From the NCBI GenBank assembly GCA_937924335.1, contig CALDWW010000004.1, forward strand, positions 1-64,000: DNA of 64,000 nucleotides, read 5' to 3'. Origin of the DNA: an uncultured Gammaproteobacteria bacterium (GTDB lineage: Bacteria > Pseudomonadota > Gammaproteobacteria > Steroidobacterales > XN24). This document shows positions 53,455 through 63,189 of this stretch, piece after piece; position 1 is the first letter of the stretch; the number at the start of each line of letters is the position of its first letter. Below the pieces are notes generated by a model, which saw only the letters and a program-made list of their open reading frames with translations, was not told the origin of the DNA and did no database searches. The translations under genes were made by a program, and so were the position numbers.

Positions 53455-55937
53455 GATCCGCTCCTGTGTGCGGTCATCGCGGCCTGGTCGGCGTTGATTC
53501 CGCTGACTCTTGTCTTGGCCGGTGCCGGTGGCCCGCCCGCAAGCCTGGACGAGTTCAATACGACCAGCAGAGAACTTGCCGACATACCGATGGCCGCCAT
53601 CCAGGGCGCGACGAGGCCGGCGGCCGCCAGGGGCAGGGCGGTCAGGTTGTACAGAATTGCCCAGGTGATGTTCTGGCGGATGATCCTCATCGCTTTTCGA
53701 GCTGTGCTCACTCCGATCGGCAGCGGCGCCAGCGAATCGCCCAGCAGGACCATGTCAGCACTGGTCTGGGCCAGGGGCGCACCGGCCCCCATCGCCACGG
53801 ATACGTCCGCACCGGCCAGCACCGGCGCATCATTGACGCCGTCGCCCACCATAGCCACCCGATGCCCGTCGGCCTGCAGCTGACGGATACGCTCCAGCTT
53901 GTCTTCCGGGCTCCGGCGCCACCGCAGATGCGACACACCGAGTCGCCGCCCGACCTCGGTCACCGATGCTTCGTTGTCGCCGCTCAGGATCTCCAGATTC
54001 AGCCCTTCGTGCCGCAGACGTTCAAGAGTCGACTCGACGTTCAGCCTGACCGGGTCGGTGAAAGTGAACGCCGCCAGCAAACCGGAGGCATCACCGAGCA
54101 TCACCGAAGCCGGGTCGGTCGCATCTTCCTCGACCCGCGAGCCGCTCAGTTTTGCGACGAATGCCGGGCTGCCGACCCTGTAGGTCCGGCCTTCCACGAT
54201 ACCCTCGATACCCTCGCCACGCTTCGCCCTGAGGTCCCTGGCGGCAGGCGCATCTGCCCTTCTCAAGGCCGTCGCCAGCGGATGTTCCGACCCGGCCTCC
54301 AGAGCGGCCGCCACGCGTCGGCACTGGTCCTCTTCGAGGCTTCCCAGCGGCCGGACGGCCTGCAGGCTGACATGAGCCCGGGTCAGCGTTCCCGTCTTGT
54401 CGAAGACCATCCAGTCCGCCTTGCTGAGTTGCTCGAGTGCGTCGTTCCTTGCGACCAGCAACCCACTCCTGGCCAGACACGAAGTCGCCGCAGTCAGTGC
54501 GGTCGGCGTCGCCAGGGAGAGGGCACAGGGACAGGTGACTACCAGCACGGACAGGGTGACCTCGAATGCGGCCGACCCATCAACTGCCGACCATATGGCG
54601 GCGACGATCGCGGCGATCGCGAGGACGCCAACGACGAACCACCGGGCCACGAGGTCCGCGGTACGGGCCAGGGCAGGGCGGCTCGACTGCGCCCGTTCAA
54701 GCAGTCGCGATATGTGAGACAGCACTGTGTCGGCACCGATCCGCTCCACCAGGATCTCGACCGGGTCGCCGCTATTCATGCTGCCGCCCGTTACCGTGGA
54801 ACCCGTCTCCCTCGATACCGGCCGGGACTCGCCCGTCAGCATGGACTCATCCACATGGGTCCGACCTCTGACTATCCGGCCATCCGCCGGGAACGGGTCT
54901 CCGGGCCGCACCAGCAGGCGATCACCCACGGCCAGTTCCGCTACCCCGACCGGCACAGGATCATTGTGGGCCGGCTCGATCCTCAGGGCCGTGGCGGGCG
55001 CCAGCCGCGCCAGAGAATCGGCTATCTCTCCAGCCCGATGGCGGGCGGTCATTTCGGCGAACCGTCCCAGCGAAAGCAGGAATACGAACATCGTGACGGA
55101 ATCGAAGTAGACTTCGCCGGTGCCTCGAAAGCCGTTGTAGAGGCTGGCTGCATAGGCGCCGCCCACCGCCAGGGCTACCGGGACGTCCATCCCGGGTCGG
55201 CCGACGCTCAAGTCCCGCCACGCGCCGGCGAAGAACGGGAATCCCGAATACAGAACAACGGGTGTGGCGACCAGCAGGCTGACCAGCCTGAGGAACTCGC
55301 GGATGTCTTCGTCCATGCCCTGAAAGGCGCCCAGGTAGAGGGACACGGCGTAGGTCATCACCTGCATCATTCCCAGCCCGGCGACTACCAGCCGTTTCAT
55401 CGCATCGCGGCGCTCCCGGGTGGCGACTGAGGCGCCGGCTGTCGCGGTCACAGGGTGAGGCCGGTAGCCGAGGCGGGCGATCGCATCCATGATCCGGCTT
55501 AGCGGCAGAGACGACGGATCCCAGACGACCCGCCCCCTGGCCGTGGCCGGATTGATCTCAATCGAGGACAGGCCCTCGAGGCTACTCAGAGCCCGCTCAA
55601 TCAGCCAGCTACACGCCGCGCAGCGGACCCCCTCCACCAGCAACAGAACCTCGCGTTTCCCGTCCGCCAATGCCGAAGTCAGGTGCTCCTGCAGGGTTTC
55701 CCTGTCGTAGGCAAGCCACTCCGCGCGGATGCCATCGGGTTCGGGTGCTTCGGGGCGAAGGGCATCGGCCGTGCGGAAGTCGTAATAATCGGACAGGCCG
55801 GAGTCGCGTATGAATTCGGCGACGGCCTTGCAGCCCGGGCAACACACCGGCAGGGCGCCGGTGTCGAAATCAACGATGTAACGATGGCCGGTGGTGACCG
55901 GCTCGCCACAATGAAAACAGGCGCCTGGATCGCCCAT
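53451..55937 (-). CDS. ccoI: Copper-translocating P-type ATPase CcoI
   Basis: Inner-membrane P1B-ATPase that exports copper for cbb3 oxidase assembly. Its 828 residues hold an N-terminal Cys-rich segment (CFHCGEPV and CCPGC) and an HMA domain with RCAACSW. About eight helices follow, with TCPCALSLATP in the ion path, DKTGTLT phosphorylation site and MVGDGVNDAP. The extra N-terminal zinc-ribbon-like part is typical of FixI/CcoI. Lies between fixH and ccoS. Confidence 0.95.
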   Translation of the reverse strand: MGDPGACFHCGEPVTTGHRYIVDFDTGALPVCCPGCKAVAEFIRDSGLSDYYDFRTADALRPEAPEPDGIRAEWLAYDRETLQEHLTSALADGKREVLLLVEGVRCAACSWLIERALSSLEGLSSIEINPATARGRVVWDPSSLPLSRIMDAIARLGYRPHPVTATAGASVATRERRDAMKRLVVAGLGMMQVMTYAVSLYLGAFQGMDEDIREFLRLVSLLVATPVVLYSGFPFFAGAWRDLSVGRPGMDVPVALAVGGAYAASLYNGFRGTGEVYFDSVTMFVFLLSLGRFAEMTARHRAGEIADSLARLAPATALRIEPAHNDPVPVGVAELAVGDRLLVRPGDPFPADGRIVRGRTHVDESMLTGESRPVSRETGSTVTGGSMNSGDPVEILVERIGADTVLSHISRLLERAQSSRPALARTADLVARWFVVGVLAIAAIVAAIWSAVDGSAAFEVTLSVLVVTCPCALSLATPTALTAATSCLARSGLLVARNDALEQLSKADWMVFDKTGTLTRAHVSLQAVRPLGSLEEDQCRRVAAALEAGSEHPLATALRRADAPAARDLRAKRGEGIEGIVEGRTYRVGSPAFVAKLSGSRVEEDATDPASVMLGDASGLLAAFTFTDPVRLNVESTLERLRHEGLNLEILSGDNEASVTEVGRRLGVSHLRWRRSPEDKLERIRQLQADGHRVAMVGDGVNDAPVLAGADVSVAMGAGAPLAQTSADMVLLGDSLAPLPIGVSTARKAMRIIRQNITWAILYNLTALPLAAAGLVAPWMAAIGMSASSLLVVLNSSRLAGGPPAPAKTRVSGINADQAAMTAHRSGS

Positions 55938-55946
55938 GGCGTGATC

Positions 55947-56459
55947 CTAACGGTCGCCCGTTGCCGGGATGAGGGACAGCTTAGCGGTGTCCGGCCCACG
56001 TTCACCGGCGAGACGCCAGCTCCCATCGGGCGGTTCCAGCTGCACATACCAGCGACCGCTCAGGGGCGAAGCGAGCCGTGCGCTGTAAATCTCACCGTGC
56101 CCGGGTAGCGTCATCTCCTGGTCGAGTGCCGAGACAGTCGGATGAGAGAGTTTCAGGATCAGGTGGCCGGGTTGACTGGCGCCACCGGAGAGCCGCACCC
56201 GGATTTCGGCGGCATCCGCGGGAATCTCGAGATCCGCACGTACGCCCAGGATTGCGGCCTGCCGATCTCGCTCCAGCTTGCGGTGGGTCGCGAGACCGAT
56301 GCGCGCATAGTCATCGACGACCATGGAGTGGGGGCTGTTGGTAGCCACAAAAATAGTCACGATGCCGCCGACGACCGAGAGCATCGGCAACAGGATCAGG
56401 AACCATGGCCAGAACTGGCGATACCAGGGTTCCGCACTCGCGGTTTCCGGACGGGACAT
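55947..56459 (-). CDS. ccoH: FixH/CcoH-family protein
   Basis: Membrane-anchored protein of 170 residues: helix LILLPMLSVVGGIVTIFVA, then a beta domain of the FixH family (SHPTVSALDQEMTLP, SGRWYVQLEPPDGSWRLAG). Required for cbb3 stability in other bacteria. Between ccoG and ccoI. Confidence 0.9.
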   Translation of the reverse strand: MSRPETASAEPWYRQFWPWFLILLPMLSVVGGIVTIFVATNSPHSMVVDDYARIGLATHRKLERDRQAAILGVRADLEIPADAAEIRVRLSGGASQPGHLILKLSHPTVSALDQEMTLPGHGEIYSARLASPLSGRWYVQLEPPDGSWRLAGERGPDTAKLSLIPATGDR

Positions 56460-56473
56460 AGACCGATTCTATC

Positions 56474-57877
56474 TCAGCGGCCGGGCGGCGGTCCGAGGAA
56501 GCGACTCTCGGCGCTGGCTTCCATCCCGGGTGATCCTTCGGCCCGGACCGTGAACGTGATGTCAATGCCGGCAGCCGAGAGGGCATCGCGTGGCGTCAGC
56601 ACGCGGACCGGGATGCGACGGACTTCACCGGACTCGAGGGTCAGGCCGGAGGAGTCGATCTCCAGGCGCATCCCTTCGGGTGCGTCGAGCTGCAGCACAT
56701 AAGTGTGCGATCGGGTATCAAGATTCAGCAGTTTGAGGCTGAAGGCGTTCTCAATATCGCCGCCGGCCAGCTCTCTGTAGAGCGTGTTGCGGTCGCGGAT
56801 CGCATCCAGCCTGAGCGGCGTGCGCACGCCGATGGAGAAGGCGAAACCGGCCAGTAGCACGAGCAGGAGCGCACCGTAGATGATGGTACGGGTCCGCAGC
56901 ATCTTCAGCGGCCGCTTCTCCCGCATGGCGTGATCCGAGGTATAGCGGATGAGCCCGCGGTCGTAGGACATGCGGTCCATGACCGAGTCGCAGATGTCGA
57001 TACAGGCAGCACAGGCAATGCACTCGATCTGCAGCCCCTGGCGGATGTCGATTCCGGTTGGGCACACCTGGACGCACATGTTGCAGTCGATGCAGTCACC
57101 CATGCCGGCGGCGCGGTGATCCATCTTGCGCTTGCGCCCGCCACGAGGTTCACCGCGCCCGGCATCGTAGGAGATGACGAGCGTGTCCTTGTCGAACATC
57201 GCGCTCTGGAAACGCGCGTAGGGACACATGTATTTGCAGACCTGCTCTCGCAGGAAGCCGGCGTTGCCATAGGTCGCAAATCCATAGAAGAGACACCAGA
57301 ACGTCTCCCAGGGACCCAGGCTGAAGGTCGCGATTCGCCCGAACAGCTCCCGCGCCGGCGAAAAGAAGCCGACGAAGGTGATCCCGGTCCACAACGCGAA
57401 GCCGACCCAAAGAAACTGCTTGGCGCCTTTCCTGAGCAGTTTCTCCGTGCTCCACGGCGCCTGGTCCAGCTTGCGCCGGCGGCTGTGGGTGCCCTCCGTG
57501 AGGCGTTCCATCCACATGAAGGCTTCCGTCCAGACGGTCTGCGGGCAGGCGTAACCACACCACAGCCTGCCGGCGATCGCGGTCACGAAGAACAGTGACA
57601 GGGCGGCGATGATGAGCAGCCATGCCATGTAGAAGAAGTCCTGCGGCCAGAAGGTGATGCCGAAGACGTAGAACTTGCGTTCCGGCAGGTCGAAGAGCAC
57701 CGCCTGGCGCCCGCCCCAGTTGATCCAGGGCAGGACATAGTAGATGCCGAGCAACGCCACCACCGCGAGATTCCGCAGCCGGGCGAACCGACCTTGCACC
57801 TCGCGGGCATAAATCTTCTGGTGAGCGACGTAGAACGACTCCGGCGGCTGTCCCGCGGGAGTCGCGGTGGGGTTCAT
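56474..57877 (-). CDS. ccoG: cbb3 oxidase accessory protein CcoG (cupric reductase type)
   Basis: Polytopic 467-residue protein starting ATG 57877 (the frame runs to 57925). Two ferredoxin-type [4Fe-4S] motifs, CIDCNMCVQVCPTG and CIACAACIDIC, lie mid-protein. The N-terminal helices carry WCGYACPQTVWTEAFMW with further cysteines. A C-terminal immunoglobulin-like domain follows (about 370-460). The family reduces Cu(II) for oxidase assembly. One base separates it from the preceding small gene. Confidence 0.94.
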   Translation of the reverse strand: MNPTATPAGQPPESFYVAHQKIYAREVQGRFARLRNLAVVALLGIYYVLPWINWGGRQAVLFDLPERKFYVFGITFWPQDFFYMAWLLIIAALSLFFVTAIAGRLWCGYACPQTVWTEAFMWMERLTEGTHSRRRKLDQAPWSTEKLLRKGAKQFLWVGFALWTGITFVGFFSPARELFGRIATFSLGPWETFWCLFYGFATYGNAGFLREQVCKYMCPYARFQSAMFDKDTLVISYDAGRGEPRGGRKRKMDHRAAGMGDCIDCNMCVQVCPTGIDIRQGLQIECIACAACIDICDSVMDRMSYDRGLIRYTSDHAMREKRPLKMLRTRTIIYGALLLVLLAGFAFSIGVRTPLRLDAIRDRNTLYRELAGGDIENAFSLKLLNLDTRSHTYVLQLDAPEGMRLEIDSSGLTLESGEVRRIPVRVLTPRDALSAAGIDITFTVRAEGSPGMEASAESRFLGPPPGR

Positions 57878-57878
57878 C

Positions 57879-58259
57879 CTATGGATCCCTCCGATCGGGG
57901 TCTGCGCTGTCATCAGGAGCGGCATGCGCGGACGCCTGGCCGTGGACGGCCGGGAAGTCTCTGGCTCGCCGCTCCGTACGCACGAGATAGACGCTCAGGA
58001 AGCTGGTGATCCCGGTAAGCAGCCACAGCCCGAAGAAGCCGAAGGCGTAGCCGGTCTGCCGGCTGATGTGCCAGCCCAGCGTGTTGTGTCCGCTCAGCAC
58101 TTCCGGATCGACCATGGCGAAGAAGACCATGGTGGCGACTGATGCGGTCAGGAACGAGATCCACACGACGTTGGCGAGATCACGCTTGCTGCGACGCCAG
58201 ACCGGGGGCCGCGTGCCCTCCGGTTCATCTATGTGCCCCGACTTCCGCGGATCAGTCAC
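57879..58259 (-). CDS. Small two-helix membrane protein inside the cco operon
   Basis: Protein of 126 residues with two predicted helices (VVWISFLTASVATMVFFAM and TGYAFGFFGLWLLTGITSFL) and a charged C-terminus rich in Ala/Asp. It overlaps the end of ccoP by 8 bases and precedes ccoG by one base. The family is not recognised with certainty; its position argues for a role with the oxidase. Confidence 0.7.
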   Translation of the reverse strand: MTDPRKSGHIDEPEGTRPPVWRRSKRDLANVVWISFLTASVATMVFFAMVDPEVLSGHNTLGWHISRQTGYAFGFFGLWLLTGITSFLSVYLVRTERRARDFPAVHGQASAHAAPDDSADPDRRDP

Positions 58260-59145
58260 CCGCCGTCTCTGACAGACTCATGACATAGGCAGCCATGAGC
58301 CGCAGCCTGTCCTCGCCGAGATAGTCGAGCTGCGCAGGCATCTGATTGGCGCGCCCGTTGGCGATCGTGTAACGAATGTCTCCGGGTGAGCTTCCGTATA
58401 GCCAGGTGTCGTCGGTGAGATTGGGGGCTCCGAGCATCGGATTGCCCTTGCCGTCCGGGCCATGGCAGGCTGCGCAAACCATCGCGAAGCGCTGCTGGCC
58501 GGCTTTGGCCTTGTCAGCCGGAGCCTCCAGACCGCTCATGGAGCGCACATAGGCCACGACTTCCTCGACCGCCTCGTCACTGCCCAGGACGGCTGCCTGG
58601 GCCGGCATGATGCCATTGCGGCCATTACGCAGGGTCGCGAGGATCGCATCTTCGCTCCCGCCCCACTGCCAGTTATCGTCTGTCAGGTTCGGGAAACCGA
58701 CGGCCCCGCGGCCGTCCGACCCATGGCACTGGGCACAGTTGTTGCCGAATATGTTGCCGGCAGCGCGCATGGCGGCCTGGTCCCCGGCGATGGCCTGAAT
58801 TTCCATGTCGCGGAAGCGTGCGTAGAAGTCCGCATATTTCGCTTCTGCTTCTGACATTTGCGCGTTGTACTGATCGACCTGGCTCCACTTGCTGGTGCCG
58901 GCGAAACTCCCCAGCCCCGGATACAGGATCAGGTAGGCCACGCTGAACACGACCGTGACGTAGAAGAGGTACAGCCACCAGCGGGGCAGGGGGTTGTTGT
59001 ACTCCTGCAGGTCTCCGTCCCACTTGTGACCCGTGGTGTCGACCTCTCCCGGTGAGCCTTTGCTATTCGAACTCATTAGCCAGACCGACGCGATGATGCT
59101 CCCGACGGTCAGGATGATGATGTACCAGCTCCAGAAGCTACTCAT
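58252..59145 (-). CDS. ccoP: cbb3 oxidase diheme subunit III CcoP
   Basis: Membrane-anchored 297-residue diheme c-type cytochrome feeding electrons to the oxidase. One or two N-terminal helices (WWLYLFYVTVVFSVAYLIL), then two heme sites NNCAQCH and MVCAACH, with downstream Met ligands. ATGA overlap with ccoQ. Confidence 0.96.
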   Translation of the reverse strand: MSSFWSWYIIILTVGSIIASVWLMSSNSKGSPGEVDTTGHKWDGDLQEYNNPLPRWWLYLFYVTVVFSVAYLILYPGLGSFAGTSKWSQVDQYNAQMSEAEAKYADFYARFRDMEIQAIAGDQAAMRAAGNIFGNNCAQCHGSDGRGAVGFPNLTDDNWQWGGSEDAILATLRNGRNGIMPAQAAVLGSDEAVEEVVAYVRSMSGLEAPADKAKAGQQRFAMVCAACHGPDGKGNPMLGAPNLTDDTWLYGSSPGDIRYTIANGRANQMPAQLDYLGEDRLRLMAAYVMSLSETAGD

Positions 59146-59342
59146 GATTGTTTCTCCCCCGCGCCAGTCGCTGTCTTGCAGCCGGCCCCGCCGCTGTCGG
59201 CGAGCGGGCCGTCTTCCAGCGGCAGGCGCGCCGCCTCGTCGAATTCCTTGCGGCGTTTACTGCTCCACGCCCAGACCACGATCGCTACGAAAGCGATCAT
59301 GAGGATGAGCGTAAACAGTCCCCGCAGAGTCGGCAGATCCAT
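59142..59342 (-). CDS. ccoQ: cbb3 oxidase subunit CcoQ
   Basis: A 66-residue single-helix protein (LFTLILMIAFVAIVVWAW) followed by SSKRRKEFDEAARLPLED, a pattern typical of CcoQ. Between ccoO and ccoP. Confidence 0.93.
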   Translation of the reverse strand: MDLPTLRGLFTLILMIAFVAIVVWAWSSKRRKEFDEAARLPLEDGPLADSGGAGCKTATGAGEKQS

Positions 59343-59345
59343 GCT

Positions 59346-59954
59346 CTATCTCCTGACCTGCAGGTTCGTGCCGAGTCCCTGCAGATAGGCGATCAGGGCC
59401 TGCAACTCGGTCTTGCCGGTCACGTCCTTCTCCGCCGTACCGATCTGCTCATCCGAATAAGGATGTCCCAGCGTCCGTAACGCCTGCATGCGCTTGACGG
59501 TCGCCCTCGGGTCGACCTCATGGTCTGCGAGCCACGGATAGCTCGGCATGTTGGATTCCGGTACGACGTCTCGCGGGTTCATCAGATGGACCCGGTGCCA
59601 TTCGTCGGCATAACGGCCGCCGACTCTCGCCAGGTCCGGCCCGGTTCGTTTCGATCCGAACTGGAATGGCCGGTCATAGACCGACTCTCCGGCCAGCGAA
59701 TAGTGGCCGTAACGCTCGGTCTCGGACCGGAACGGGCGGATCATCTGCGAATGGCAGCCGTAGCAGCCCTCGCGGATATAGATATCGCGACCGGCCAGCT
59801 CGAGGGCACTGTACGGTTCGATGCCCGGTGCAGGATCCCGTACCTGACTCGAGAAGAACAGCGGTACGATCTCCACCAGTCCGCCAATGCTGATCACCAG
59901 GATGATCAGGACACCCATCAGGCCGATTTTTCTCTCGACGATGTCATGTTTCAT
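59346..59954 (-). CDS. ccoO: cbb3 oxidase monoheme subunit II CcoO
   Basis: Membrane-anchored monoheme cytochrome c of 202 residues: helix [20 protein letters not shown], heme site [13 protein letters not shown], and later Met-containing [19 protein letters not shown]. Twelve bases after ccoN. Confidence 0.96.
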   Translation of the reverse strand: MKHDIVERKIGLMGVLIILVISIGGLVEIVPLFFSSQVRDPAPGIEPYSALELAGRDIYIREGCYGCHSQMIRPFRSETERYGHYSLAGESVYDRPFQFGSKRTGPDLARVGGRYADEWHRVHLMNPRDVVPESNMPSYPWLADHEVDPRATVKRMQALRTLGHPYSDEQIGTAEKDVTGKTELQALIAYLQGLGTNLQVRR

Positions 59955-59966
59955 AGAGCGTGCCCC

Positions 59967-61382
<1,416 letters not shown>

Positions 61383-61502
61383 TTTGGACTCCCCGTTTCC
61401 GGTCAGGCAGCTGAAACAGCCGACCGGCCTTCCCCTCAGGCCGGCAAGCCGGCCGTTACATTAGCATGTTCTGAAGCTTTAGTCTCAGGAGCGCGGAAGA
61501 AC

Positions 61503-61532
61503 GACGGCCGGGGCACCACGCTCCCGGCCGTC
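61503..61532 (-). terminator. Hairpin after ompW
   Basis: Ten-base perfect stem (61503-61512 with 61523-61532) starting ten bases after the ompW stop, read on the minus strand. It is followed only by GTTCTTCC, so the T-tract is weak. It would separate ompW from the cco operon. Confidence 0.5.
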
Positions 61533-61542
61533 ATCGTCAGTC

Positions 61543-62205
61543 TCAGAACTTGTAGCCGATGTTGAGGCCATAGACCCAGGGATTGATGTCCACGTCTTCC
61601 TTGATCGAGCCCACATCCGGAATCGTGACCTTCGCCTTGGTCTCGATGGAGATATAGCGCAGGTCGGCGTTGATGAACCACTTGTCGTTAAACATGTAGT
61701 CGGCGCCGATCTGGCCTGCCAGGCCAAAGGAATTGTCCTCGATCTCCAGGTCACCGCCGAGTTCATCCAAGGTTCCCTCCGCACCGTCATCGAAGAAAAT
61801 CGTGTAGTTGATACCGGCGCCGACATACGGCTGGAACTTGCCCTTCGGCAGGAAGTGATACTGCAGGCTGAGGGTCGGCGGCAGATGCTTGGTGGTGCCA
61901 ACTTTACCGAGATCCTCGAGCTCGATGTCGTGCTCGAAGGGATAGGCGGCCAGCAACTCGACGGCCCAGTTTTCCGTCCACTGGTAGGAACCGGTAAAGG
62001 TCAGGCTCCAGGCATCGTCGACCTCGATATCCTGTTTGCCCAGCGCCGGGTCGACCACTGTCAGATCGATATCACCGTTAGGATCGTCGGGATCCACGTT
62101 GGAGGCGCCTACGCGGACGTAGAAATCGCCGGGTTCGTGAGCCAATGCCATTGGCGCTGCCATGATGACCGCCGCAGCGATCGTTAGTGCGATGATTGTA
62201 CGCAT
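61543..62205 (-). CDS. ompW: OmpW-family outer-membrane porin
   Basis: Outer-membrane eight-stranded barrel, 220 residues. Signal peptide ALTIAAAVIMAAPMALA; mature start EPGDFYVRVGASNVDPDD; the typical LSLQYHFLPKGKFQPYVGAGINYT is present (quoted in part: QYHFLPKGKFQPYVGAG). C-terminal Phe (NIGYKF) as expected for BAM recognition. Divergent from fnr, with an FNR box upstream. Confidence 0.93.
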   Translation of the reverse strand: MRTIIALTIAAAVIMAAPMALAHEPGDFYVRVGASNVDPDDPNGDIDLTVVDPALGKQDIEVDDAWSLTFTGSYQWTENWAVELLAAYPFEHDIELEDLGKVGTTKHLPPTLSLQYHFLPKGKFQPYVGAGINYTIFFDDGAEGTLDELGGDLEIEDNSFGLAGQIGADYMFNDKWFINADLRYISIETKAKVTIPDVGSIKEDVDINPWVYGLNIGYKF

Positions 62206-62241
62206 TGCAGGTACTCCCGTTCTTGTAAGGAATCTGAGAGA

Positions 62242-62247
62242 ATTCTA
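62242..62247 (-). promoter_or_regulatory. -10 element of ompW
   Basis: TAGAAT on the minus strand, its centre 32 bases from the centre of the FNR box, which is the spacing of class II FNR-activated promoters (box at -41.5). Confidence 0.6.
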
Positions 62248-62269
62248 GGAGTCCGGCCCGCTATTCGTA

Positions 62270-62283
62270 TTGACATGGATCAA
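62270..62283. promoter_or_regulatory. FNR/Anr box between ompW and fnr
   Basis: TTGACATGGATCAA matches TTGAT-N4-ATCAA at nine of ten positions. It lies 65 bases from the ompW ATG and 112 bases from the fnr ATG. It could activate ompW when oxygen is low and also autoregulate fnr. Confidence 0.8.
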
Positions 62284-62395
62284 GTTCAGGGTCCCTGTAC
62301 AATAGGGGCACTTGGCAATCTCGAGGGAAGGGGTGCCGAGCCACCTGACGGACAACAGACCGGCATTGCGCCCGGAGATGGGAGAGAGCTTAGGC

Positions 62396-63145
62396 ATGCA
62401 GGGTAGCCGCAAGGTTGTCAATATCACGCGCCTGCGTCAGGCGTGCCGTAGCTGTTCTCTTGTCGAGCTGTGTCTGCCCATGGGGCTGACAAGCGACGAT
62501 ATCCAGCAGCTCGAATCCATCGTCCAGGTCAAGACGCCGCTTGAGAAAGGCGCACACCTGTTCCGCGAGGGGGATTCGTTCCAGGCCATTTTTGCGGTCA
62601 GGACAGGGGCGCTGAAGACCTACAGCCTGGATGCTGATGGTCGCGAGCACGTTCTGGGATTTCACCTGCCGGGCGAACTCCTGGGCTTCGACGCGATCTA
62701 TCCCCGCTACAATCGTTGCAGCGCGATGACGCTGGCCGATGCTTCGGTCTGCGTACTGCCGTTCAATCAACTGGCGGACCTCGCTCAGAAGGTCGCCGGT
62801 CTGCAGGCCACCATCTTGCGGCTGATGAGCAAGAATCTGTCCATATCGGTCAACCTGGCGACCGATCACACGGCAGAGGAGCGGCTTGCGGGGTTCCTGT
62901 TGAGTATCGCCCAGCGCACCGGCGAGGGCACCGAGCTTCGCCTGGTGATGCCGCGGCGTGACATCGCCAGTTACCTGCGACTGGCGACCGAGACGGTCAG
63001 CCGGCTTCTCGCCCGTTTCCAGCAGGAAGGGCTGCTCGAGGTCCATCGCAAGCGTGTTCGCCTTATCGATCTGGATGGCTTGCGAGAGCTCGGCGGAAGC
63101 TTCGAAATCGTAGATCGCACTCGTCAGCGTACGGGTTACCAGTAG
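62396..63145 (+). CDS. fnr: Oxygen-sensing Fnr/Anr transcriptional regulator
   Basis: Global regulator of the anaerobic/microaerobic switch, 249 residues from ATG 62396 (the frame begins upstream at 62312). Cysteines C17, C20, C26 and C119 match E. coli C20, C23, C29 and C122 with the same offset of three; they ligate the [4Fe-4S] cluster. The cNMP-type beta roll follows. The HTH reads RRDIASYLRLATETVSRLL, with the Glu and Ser/Arg of the FNR half-site recognition helix. Next to the cbb3 operon that such regulators control. Confidence 0.95.
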   Translation: MQGSRKVVNITRLRQACRSCSLVELCLPMGLTSDDIQQLESIVQVKTPLEKGAHLFREGDSFQAIFAVRTGALKTYSLDADGREHVLGFHLPGELLGFDAIYPRYNRCSAMTLADASVCVLPFNQLADLAQKVAGLQATILRLMSKNLSISVNLATDHTAEERLAGFLLSIAQRTGEGTELRLVMPRRDIASYLRLATETVSRLLARFQQEGLLEVHRKRVRLIDLDGLRELGGSFEIVDRTRQRTGYQ

Positions 63146-63189
63146 AACGGAGAGCGGATCGGCAAGCGGCCGGTACCCGGGCGCGGACG

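Noticed and set aside
61383-61542. FNR box before ccoN
   Set aside because: No TTGAT-N4-ATCAA-like sequence was found in the ccoN leader; only GC-rich hairpins are present.
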